Part shown: one piece after another, positions 17,527-23,670 of the stretch
How positions within the stretch are numbered: position 1 is the first letter of the stretch
How the letters are laid out: every line of letters begins with the position of its first letter
Source: Pseudomonas putida
Lineage (GTDB): Bacteria; Pseudomonadota; Gammaproteobacteria; Pseudomonadales; Pseudomonadaceae
Assembly: GCF_030159595.1 (NCBI RefSeq)
Contig: NZ_BSKJ01000005.1
Coordinates: forward strand, 437,696 to 487,636
DNA: 49,941 nucleotides
Reading direction: 5' to 3'
Notes under the pieces: model-generated
The model's input: the letters and a program-made list of their open reading frames with translations, nothing else
The model's database searches: none
Told to the model about the DNA's origin: nothing
Translations under genes and position numbers: made by a program

Positions 17527-18200
17527 CGGCAGCGCTCGGTGAACAGGTAGCCCAGGCCGCGCACGGTGTCGATGGGTTTGAAGCCGCGCTCGCCCTCAAG
17601 CTTGCGGCGCAGGCGGCCGACCAGCACTTCGATGACATTCGGGTCGCGCTCCTCATCCCCCGGGTACAGCTGCTCCATCAGGCGGTCCTTGGCCACCACC
17701 TGCTGATGATGGCGCATGAGGTATTCGAGAATGCGGTACTCGTAGGCAGTGAGCGCCAGGGGCTGCTCGTCGAGGGTGGCCTGCTTGCGATTGAGGTCGA
17801 GCACCAACGGGCCTGCGGCGATGGTCGACTGGGTGAAGCCGCTGGAGCGGCGCAACAGGGCATTCAGGCGTGCTTCCAGCTCTTCGAACTGGAACGGTTT
17901 GACCAGGTAGTCGTCGGCACCGGCGGCCAGGCCCTCGACCTTGTCCTGCCAGTTGCCACGGGCGGTGAGGATGAGAATGGGGAAGGTCTTGTCCTGGCTG
18001 CGCAGGCGCGTGATCAGCTCAAGTCCACTGATGCCGGGCAGGCCCAGGTCGATGATGGCCAGGTCGAAGTGGTACTGCCCGGCCTGGTACAGCGCCTCCT
18101 CGGCATCGGCGACCGCCTCGACCACATGGCCGCTTTCGCCCAGGCGGGTGTAGAGGTGATGGCGAAGCAGGGCTTCGTCCTCGACCACCAGCAGTTTCAT
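17523..18200 (-). CDS. phoP: Response regulator PhoP
   Basis: 225 residues of the OmpR/PhoB class. The receiver domain has acidic pocket residues Glu7-Asp8, the phosphorylated Asp51 (LAIIDLGLPG) and Lys in DDYLVKPF. The winged-helix DNA-binding domain covers about 125-222 (VIEVLVGRLRRKLE). It binds direct repeats in PhoP-controlled promoters, such as the set of four upstream of oprH. The ATG at 18200 has GGAG six bases before it; the TTG two codons earlier lacks proper spacing. A 48-bp perfect palindrome separates it from oprH. Confidence 0.95.
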   Translation of the reverse strand: MKLLVVEDEALLRHHLYTRLGESGHVVEAVADAEEALYQAGQYHFDLAIIDLGLPGISGLELITRLRSQDKTFPILILTARGNWQDKVEGLAAGADDYLVKPFQFEELEARLNALLRRSSGFTQSTIAAGPLVLDLNRKQATLDEQPLALTAYEYRILEYLMRHHQQVVAKDRLMEQLYPGDEERDPNVIEVLVGRLRRKLEGERGFKPIDTVRGLGYLFTERCR

Positions 18201-18222
18201 GTGCAACTCCTTATATGTATTG

Positions 18223-18270
18223 CCTGTAGCGGCCCTTTCGCGGGCTTGCCCGCGAAAGGGCCGCTACAGG
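18223..18270. repeat. Perfect 23-bp inverted repeat (REP-like) inside the oprH-phoP operon
   Basis: Two perfectly complementary 23-bp arms (18223-18245 and 18248-18270) are separated by only TT. The core is CGCGGGC/GCCCGCG. The arms lie between the oprH stop and the phoP ribosome-binding site. In mRNA this is a very stable hairpin, able to weaken read-through from oprH into phoPQ or protect the oprH 3' end. Confidence 0.9.
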
Positions 18271-18287
18271 ATAACGCGGCTCGCCCG

Positions 18288-18893
18288 TCAGAACTTGTAG
18301 CTTGCAGCCAGGTAGGTCTGCGCACTGCTGGTCAGGCGCAGGGTGCCGTCTTTCGGCCCACCACGCTCACCCACTTCGGTCGCGGCATTGGTACGCAGGT
18401 AACGGTAGCCCAGCTCCACCGAAGCCTTGTCGGTGATGTCCTGGATCACGCCGGCCTGAAGGCCGTAGGCATAACCGTAGTCGGTATCCCGGCTGGCGCC
18501 TGGCGAGTCCTGGGTGAGCTTGGTCATGCCCAGGCTGCCACCGCCGAACAGTTTGGTGGTATCGCCCACCGGCAGGAACAGGTCGTAGCTGCCCAGCAGG
18601 TTTTCCTGGCGCAACTTCAGGCCACTGTGATCACCCGAGACGTTGTCGTAGGTCATGTAGTAGCGGCCCTGGTCATTGATCTTGCCCACACGTACACCCC
18701 AGGTGTCTTCCTTGCCGATGATGCCATCGGCGTTGAGCTGGTCGGTGTTGCGCTGCAGCAGGCCGGACTTGCGAACCTTGTCGCTGGTCTGGCCGTAGGT
18801 CAGGCTGGCGAAGTTGTCGTCGGCGGCCTGGGCAGTGGTGATGCCAGCGGCACAGACGGCCATGGCGGCAAGCAGGGTGTTGAAGGTTTTCAT
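18288..18893 (-). CDS. oprH: Outer membrane protein OprH
   Basis: 201 residues with a signal peptide (MKTFNTLLAAMAVCAAGITTAQA, about 23 residues). Eight predicted amphipathic beta-strands follow, ending in LAASYKF with the terminal Phe of barrel proteins. OprH is a small slit-like barrel that binds lipopolysaccharide and replaces bridging Mg2+ when that ion is scarce, raising resistance to polymyxins and chelators. It is the first gene of the oprH-phoP-phoQ operon. Transcription should be strongly PhoP-dependent: four phased CTGAAC (GTTCAG on the coding strand) repeats sit 61 bp upstream of the ATG, with a -10-like TACTCT between. Confidence 0.93.
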   Translation of the reverse strand: MKTFNTLLAAMAVCAAGITTAQAADDNFASLTYGQTSDKVRKSGLLQRNTDQLNADGIIGKEDTWGVRVGKINDQGRYYMTYDNVSGDHSGLKLRQENLLGSYDLFLPVGDTTKLFGGGSLGMTKLTQDSPGASRDTDYGYAYGLQAGVIQDITDKASVELGYRYLRTNAATEVGERGGPKDGTLRLTSSAQTYLAASYKF

Positions 18894-18936
18894 GGCGGGT
18901 TACTCCAGTTGGGTGCGCTGTTTCGGTCTGGAAGCT

Positions 18937-18992
18937 AGAGTAAGGAGGGCACCCTGAACCGCGACTGAACCCTGGCTGAACCCCGGCTGAAC
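18937..18992 (-). promoter_or_regulatory. PhoP-dependent oprH promoter with four phased GTTCAG half-sites
   Basis: On the minus strand GTTCAG occurs four times at exact 11-bp intervals (plus-strand starts 18987, 18976, 18965, 18954), that is, two PhoP dimer sites in tandem. Eleven bases after the last one comes TACTCT (18937-18942), a -10 element at the spacing typical of PhoP-activated promoters without a good -35. The far end lies only 31 bp from the divergent hydrolase start. Confidence 0.85.
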
Positions 18993-19022
18993 GAACTGTC
19001 TGCAAGACAAGGAGTAGTAAAG

Positions 19023-19817
19023 ATGCGTGCCCTGCTGGCCCTGACCCTGATGTGCAGCGCCTCCCTCGCCCAAGCGGCGATAGTGACCCGTGAAATTCCT
19101 TACCAGGACGCCGACGGCAAGCGTTTGATCGGCTACTACGCCTATGACGATGCAGTCCAAGGCAAGCGTCCGGGTATCGTCGTGGTGCATGAATGGTGGG
19201 GGCTGAACGACTATGCCAAGCGCCGCGCCCGTGACCTCGCGGCCTTGGGCTACAGTGCGCTGGCCATCGACATGTATGGCGACGGCAAGCACACCGAGCA
19301 TCCGCAGGATGCCCAAGCGTTCATGGCCGAAGCGATGAAAGACCCGGCGGCTGCCGCCGAGCGCTTCGACGCCGGCCTGAAACTGCTGGAACTACAGCCT
19401 TACACCGACAAGAGCAGCTTAGGTGCCGTCGGTTACTGCTTCGGCGGCAAGGTGGTGCTCGATGCAGCACGACGCGGCGTGGACAAGCTCGATGCCGTGG
19501 TGAGCTTCCACGGTGCACTGGCCACGCAGACGCCGGCCCAGGCCGGCAAGGTGAAGGCCTATGTACTGGTCGAGCACGGCGCCGCAGACAGCATGGTCAC
19601 CGAAGAGCAGGTCAATGCGTTCAAAGCGGAAATGGACGCGGCCAAGGTCAACTACCAGTTCGTCAACATTCCGGGGGCCAAGCATGGCTTCACCAACCCG
19701 GATGCCGACCGCTTGAGCCATGGTGAGCATGGCGGGCCGGACATTGGCTACAACAAGGCGGCGGACGTGAGTTCTTGGGCGGATATGCAGGCGTTCTTCA
19801 AGCAGGTGTTCAAATAG
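19023..19817 (+). CDS. Exported dienelactone hydrolase family protein
   Basis: 264 residues. A signal peptide (about 1-18, ending AQA) sends this alpha/beta hydrolase to the periplasm, unlike classical cytosolic dienelactone hydrolases. The catalytic triad is visible as Cys139 in GYCFGG, Asp189 in HGAADS and His221 in GAKHGF. EWWGL (57-61) is the family's oxyanion-region motif. The natural substrate is unknown; activity on endogenous esters or lactones is likely rather than chlorocatechol breakdown, since no ring-cleavage genes are near. AAGGAG precedes the ATG by eight bases. It is divergent from oprH, so the PhoP sites might influence it too. Confidence 0.85.
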   Translation: MRALLALTLMCSASLAQAAIVTREIPYQDADGKRLIGYYAYDDAVQGKRPGIVVVHEWWGLNDYAKRRARDLAALGYSALAIDMYGDGKHTEHPQDAQAFMAEAMKDPAAAAERFDAGLKLLELQPYTDKSSLGAVGYCFGGKVVLDAARRGVDKLDAVVSFHGALATQTPAQAGKVKAYVLVEHGAADSMVTEEQVNAFKAEMDAAKVNYQFVNIPGAKHGFTNPDADRLSHGEHGGPDIGYNKAADVSSWADMQAFFKQVFK

Positions 19818-19825
19818 AGATCGCC

Positions 19826-19844
19826 GGGGCCGCTTTGCGGCCCC
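19826..19844 (+). terminator. Hairpin terminator after the dienelactone hydrolase gene
   Basis: An 8-bp stem GGGGCCGC/GCGGCCCC with a TTT loop, nine bases after the stop codon. It has the same form as the hairpin at 35323-35343. The T tail is weak. Confidence 0.6.
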
Positions 19845-19893
19845 CTGCTATACCACCTCCCACACCGCCGCTGCGGCTGGCACAATAGCCCCC

Positions 19894-20595
19894 ATGAACA
19901 CTCTCCCCGCCTGCTGCGCCCCACTCCAGCACCGCTGGCCCTTGCCCCGCCCGCTGCCCGGCGCGGTGCTGGTCAGTTGTGCCTTCGACCCTGCCTGCCT
20001 GGCACCCGACGACTTCCAGCGCGCCGGCGTCGTGCCCAGCGCCAGCCTGCAACGCTCGGTGGCCAAGCGCCAGGCCGAGTACCTGGCCGGTCGCGTATGC
20101 GCCCGCGCTGCGCTGCAGCGCCTGGACGGTCGCGACTACATACCCGGCACCCATGAGGACCGCTCGCCGATCTGGCCGGCGGGCATCCACGGCTCGATCA
20201 CCCACGGTAAAGGCTGGGCCGCCGCCGTGGTCGCCGCCGAGGGCAGCTGCCAGGGACTGGGCCTGGATCAGGAGGCCTTGCTGGATGACGAGCGCGCCGA
20301 ACGGCTGATGGCCGAAATCCTCACCCCGCCCGAACTCGAACGCTTGGACCGCCGTCAACTCGGCCTGACGGTCACCCTGACCTTCTCGCTGAAGGAAAGC
20401 CTGTTCAAGACCCTCTACCCGCTGACCCGCCAGCGCTTCTACTTCGAGCACGCCGAAATACTGGACTGGTCCACCGAAGGCCTGGCCCACCTGCGTCTGC
20501 TCACCGATCTGTCGCCGCAGTGGCGCCAAGGCGCCGAGTTGCAAGGCCAGTTCAGCCTGCAGGACGGCCACCTGCTCAGCCTGGTCAGCGTCTGA
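19894..20595 (+). CDS. pcpS: 4'-phosphopantetheinyl transferase (EntD/PcpS type)
   Basis: 233 residues. It moves the phosphopantetheine arm of CoA onto a conserved serine of acyl- and peptidyl-carrier proteins. The family motifs are present: PVWPAGIHGSITHGKGWAAA-like region (about 90-110), the Mg-binding G-x-D-x-E as GLGLDQEAL (about 123-131) and FSLKESLFKTLYP (about 169-181) with its W/F-x-x-K-E-x-x-x-K signature. In P. aeruginosa and P. putida a single enzyme of this type serves fatty acid synthase and siderophore synthetases. The gene stands alone, between a terminator and a convergent two-component operon. Confidence 0.9.
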   Translation: MNTLPACCAPLQHRWPLPRPLPGAVLVSCAFDPACLAPDDFQRAGVVPSASLQRSVAKRQAEYLAGRVCARAALQRLDGRDYIPGTHEDRSPIWPAGIHGSITHGKGWAAAVVAAEGSCQGLGLDQEALLDDERAERLMAEILTPPELERLDRRQLGLTVTLTFSLKESLFKTLYPLTRQRFYFEHAEILDWSTEGLAHLRLLTDLSPQWRQGAELQGQFSLQDGHLLSLVSV

Positions 20596-20598
20596 CCC

Positions 20599-22206
20599 TT
20601 ACAGCGGTGCCTGTTGTCGCGGCCAGTTCAGGCTGAAGCAAGCGCCGCCCAGTCTCTCGCTACGCCCCACCGTGGCCCGGCCCGCGTGCCAGTAAATGAT
20701 CCGCCGCACAATCGACAGGCCCAGGCCATGCCCACCCGACGCCCGGGTGCGGCTGTCGTCGAGGCGGGTGAACGGGGTGAAAATACGGTCCCAGAAACCC
20801 TCGGGGATCCCGGGGCCGTCATCTTCCACGTCGATGCGGCAGCGTTGCTGCCCCAGCTGGTAGCTCAGACGCACTTCGGACTCGGCATGGCGCATGGCAT
20901 TGCCGACCAGGTTCTGCAGGGCCCGGTGCAAGTAGCGGGGTTCGGCCTCGACCCAAGCGCCTTCGGCATCCGCGCCCTGGCAATCGCCGCGCACCACCCG
21001 CACTCCGGCACGCAACGGGGCCAGTTCTTCGATCACCCGGTCGAGCAAGGCATCCAGGTCGACCCGCTGGAACTTCAACGCTGGCGCGCCCTGTTCCAGA
21101 CGCGCGTAAGTCAGCATCTCGTCAACCAGCTTGTCGAGGTCCTGGATATCCCCGTCCATGCCCGCCAGGTGCTTGGCCCGCGCCTGTTCGGTGGTGGCCG
21201 TTTCGATCATCTCCAGGCCAAAGCGCAGCCGCGCAACCGGCGTGCGCAGCTCGTGGGACACCGCCCGCACCAGCTCGCGCTGCATGGTCAGTGAGCGCTG
21301 CAGATGCTCGGCCATGCCGTTGAAGGCAGCGGCCAAGCGTCCTACAGAGTCGGCGTCACCGGCGGGAACTCGGGTGTCCAGACTACCTTGGGCAATACGT
21401 GTGGCTGCAACCTCCAGGCCCGATACACGGCGTTCCAGCTGGCGCACCAGCAGGTAGACCACCAGGCCGATCAGGCACAGGCCGAGGAAGGCGATCAGAA
21501 TCAGCAACTGCGGTGGATACGGGTTGAGCTGGTACAACGGGCCGATTTCCAGCACCCAGGGCGAGCCTGCCAGCCCGGCAAACACACGGATCGAGTCGCC
21601 ATCACTCCCCAACGCCATTACTGTGTCACCCTCCTCGACCCGACGCCGCTGGTCATCATCCAGGCTTACCCGCTCGATACGCTGCAGGGCGACGCCGAAG
21701 CCGAAGCCCTTTTCCTGCTTGATCTGTGCCAGCCGCTGCTGCTGCTCGGTGACCGGGTAGCGCACCAGTTCGTCAGCCAGCAAATAAAGGGTGGCCCGCG
21801 CCAGCTGCTCGCTGATCTGTTTGATCTGCGCGACCAGCATCAAGTCTTCCTGGCCGACCTTGCGCAGCACTTGCGCCGCATGTGGCCCCGTCTTCTCGAC
21901 CACCACCAGGCCACGGTAAAGGCGCGCCCGCTGGCCGCCGTCGAGGCTGCGTGCGGTCATCGGCTGCAGCGCCAATGGCACGCCGAGCAGGCGCTCCCAG
22001 ATCAGCAACGAGCGTTTGCGTTCGGTTTCATTCTGCATGGCCAGGTTGTCGGCCATCAGGCTGAGGGTGCCCTGGGCCAGGCCCTCGCGGTGCTGGGCTG
22101 CGCGCACTTCGTTGACCAGATGCAGGCTGAGCACGCCGAGCAGCGCTACCAGCACCAGCACCGCCAACATGCCGCCGTAGATACGCAGGAAGATCGAGTT
22201 GTTCAT
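20599..22206 (-). CDS. RstB-like sensor histidine kinase
   Basis: 535 residues, longer than E. coli RstB. A membrane helix (about 10-30) is followed by a large periplasmic domain of about 200 residues, a second helix (about 233-256) and a HAMP domain (about 257-310). His318 sits in VSHELRTPVARLRFGLEMIE. The ATPase has the N box NLVGNAMRHA, DDGPGIP and GLGLSIVRRI. The signal is unknown. Its ATG overlaps the regulator's stop by four bases, so the pair is co-translated. The neighbourhood (next to nrdA) matches the PA1157/PA1158 pair of P. aeruginosa. Confidence 0.88.
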   Translation of the reverse strand: MNNSIFLRIYGGMLAVLVLVALLGVLSLHLVNEVRAAQHREGLAQGTLSLMADNLAMQNETERKRSLLIWERLLGVPLALQPMTARSLDGGQRARLYRGLVVVEKTGPHAAQVLRKVGQEDLMLVAQIKQISEQLARATLYLLADELVRYPVTEQQQRLAQIKQEKGFGFGVALQRIERVSLDDDQRRRVEEGDTVMALGSDGDSIRVFAGLAGSPWVLEIGPLYQLNPYPPQLLILIAFLGLCLIGLVVYLLVRQLERRVSGLEVAATRIAQGSLDTRVPAGDADSVGRLAAAFNGMAEHLQRSLTMQRELVRAVSHELRTPVARLRFGLEMIETATTEQARAKHLAGMDGDIQDLDKLVDEMLTYARLEQGAPALKFQRVDLDALLDRVIEELAPLRAGVRVVRGDCQGADAEGAWVEAEPRYLHRALQNLVGNAMRHAESEVRLSYQLGQQRCRIDVEDDGPGIPEGFWDRIFTPFTRLDDSRTRASGGHGLGLSIVRRIIYWHAGRATVGRSERLGGACFSLNWPRQQAPL

Positions 22207-22901
22207 GGCGCCTCGCCGACAAACAGGTAGCCCTTGCTGCGTAGCGTCTTGATCAGCCGGGGCTGGAGCGGGTCATCGCCAATTTTGGGGCGGATTTTCG
22301 AGATGCGGATGTCGATGGAGCGATCCTGGCCGTCGTAGCCCACACCACGCAGCGCAGTGAAGATCTGCTCACGAGTCAGGACACGACCAGCGTTGCTGGC
22401 CAGCAGCCAGAGCAGGTCGAATTCGGCGCCGGTCAGTTCGATCAGTTGCTCGCCAAGGCGGGCCTCACGCAGGCGGTTGTCGATACGCAGCGCGCCAAAG
22501 ACCAGGTCCTGGCGCTTGCTGTCCACGGTTTCGCTGCGGCGCAGCAGGGCCTGGATGCGCGCCAGCAGCAGGCGCGGGCGTACCGGCTTGCAGACATAGT
22601 CGTCGGCCCCTAGGTCCAGGCCCTGGACCTGATCGAGTTCGTCGCTGCGGGCGGTAAGCATCAGGATCGGGCCGGGGTATTGGCTGCGCACCCTTCGGCA
22701 GATGCTCAGGCCGTCCTCGCCGGGCAGCATCAGGTCGAGGATGACCAGATCGGGCTGGCCGTCGACGATGCGCCGTGCTGCCCGGGCGCCATCGCCCTCG
22801 ACGCTGACCTCGTAGCCATTGGCCTGCAGGTACTCGGCGGTGAGCTCGGCCAGGCGCTGGTCGTCTTCGACAATGAGGATACGCGGTACGGGGTGGTCCA
22901 T
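22203..22901 (-). CDS. RstA-like OmpR-family response regulator
   Basis: 232 residues. The receiver domain has acidic residues near 12-14 (VEDD), the phosphoacceptor Asp56 in LVILDLMLPGEDG and Lys in DDYVCKPV. The winged-helix effector domain spans about 130-228 (LTGAEFDLLWLLASNAGRVLTREQ, then IDIRISKIRPKIG). It closely resembles RstA, but the regulon in pseudomonads is not something I can name. The ATG at 22901 has only a modest AGG ribosome-binding site. A REP-like palindrome lies about 35 bp upstream. Confidence 0.88.
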   Translation of the reverse strand: MDHPVPRILIVEDDQRLAELTAEYLQANGYEVSVEGDGARAARRIVDGQPDLVILDLMLPGEDGLSICRRVRSQYPGPILMLTARSDELDQVQGLDLGADDYVCKPVRPRLLLARIQALLRRSETVDSKRQDLVFGALRIDNRLREARLGEQLIELTGAEFDLLWLLASNAGRVLTREQIFTALRGVGYDGQDRSIDIRISKIRPKIGDDPLQPRLIKTLRSKGYLFVGEAP

Positions 22902-22932
22902 GGCCTCTGCCTTTGCGTGTTGTTTTTGTGTT

Positions 22933-22980
22933 GCCTGTGCGGGACCTTTCGCGGAATTACCCGCGAAGAGGCCGATACAA
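22933..22980. repeat. REP-like palindrome upstream of the RstA-like gene
   Basis: Stem TTCGCGG/CCGCGAA (22948-22954 with 22961-22967), with flanking GGACC and GGCC. It resembles the elements at 16131 and 18223 but is less perfect. Confidence 0.7.
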
Positions 22981-23204
22981 GGAACATAACCCTTTAACCA
23001 AAAGGCAACATCCCCCCTGGATACTCAGTAGCACCTCCGGCGCTGCCAACCCGCCCGAAGCCCCTCGACTGAACCGTTTTTTGTGATAGCGTTCGCGCCC
23101 GAAAAAAACTGCCCTGGGGCAGCAAGGCGCAGAAAAATACTGCAAACCACTTGGCACAAGGCCTACAGCGAATACCCACCATTCACCCACAAAGTACGCA
23201 CACG

Positions 23205-23213
23205 TTATCCACA
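23205..23213 (+). promoter_or_regulatory. DnaA box upstream of nrdA
   Basis: TTATCCACA is an exact match to the strict DnaA box. It lies 28 bp before the first NrdR-like box. E. coli nrdAB is also controlled by DnaA at its promoter, so a link of dNTP synthesis to replication initiation is plausible. Confidence 0.6.
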
Positions 23214-23240
23214 GGCGCTCGCCTTGCAAACACCCCGATA

Positions 23241-23256
23241 CCGCATTATCTTGTAT
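23241..23256 (+). promoter_or_regulatory. NrdR-like box 1 upstream of nrdA
   Basis: The sequence CCGCATTATCTTGTAT fits the NrdR consensus ACACWATATMTWGTGT (as I recall it) at 12 of 16 positions by eye. It starts 31 bp before box 2, the three-turn spacing expected for paired NrdR boxes. Confidence 0.6.
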
Positions 23257-23271
23257 CCCGATCGCAGCGAA

Positions 23272-23287
23272 CCACTACATATTGGGG
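23272..23287 (+). promoter_or_regulatory. NrdR-like box 2 upstream of nrdA
   Basis: CCACTACATATTGGGG matches the NrdR consensus at 12 of 16 positions. Together with box 1 it would let the ATP/dATP-sensing repressor NrdR shut off nrdA when dNTP levels are high. Confidence 0.65.
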
Positions 23288-23670
23288 TTCGTGCAAAATC
23301 ACACACAAAAGTCAACCCGCAAAATCGAGCGATTTTCCGGGCTGAACTTCAGGTGATTTCAGCAGCCAAACCGCTCCTGCGGAGGCGACCGAGGCAAGCC
23401 CTTCCAGGGCCTTGTTCGGGTATGAGTGTTGCAGGCAACGCCAGGCACTCATCAGCACCGGTTTTTGGGTTTACCACCTAGAACCTTTGACTTCGGCCAG
23501 GGAGCGGCAAGCTATTGCCCCTTATTCCTGAGTCTGTCCCGAAGTCGGTACGCCCGCGCGGGCGGATGCGCATGCATTGCGCATCCCCGCCGGGGCATCG
23601 AGCAAGTGGACGGAACGGTGGGCGCCCAAAAGGCGCCTGAACACTATAGAAACTGTGGAGACACCCACCC

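Larger units (their letters stand above)
22902..23670. other. Long nrdA regulatory and leader region, no protein gene
   Basis: This 769-bp stretch contains a REP-like palindrome (22933-22980), a consensus DnaA box (23205-23213) and two NrdR-like boxes (23241-23256, 23272-23287). Then come about 380 bases of probable nrdA leader with several hairpins: GTTGC/GCAAC nested in ATGAGTG/CACTCAT (23422-23452), CGCCCGCGCGGGCG (23551-23564) and GGATGCGCA/TGCGCATCC (23564-23586). The ORFs that cross it look non-coding. Confidence 0.7.

Noticed and set aside
23288..23670. Cobalamin riboswitch before nrdA
   Set aside because: Considered because some nrd genes have one; no B12-box sequence could be found, so only a generic structured leader is reported.
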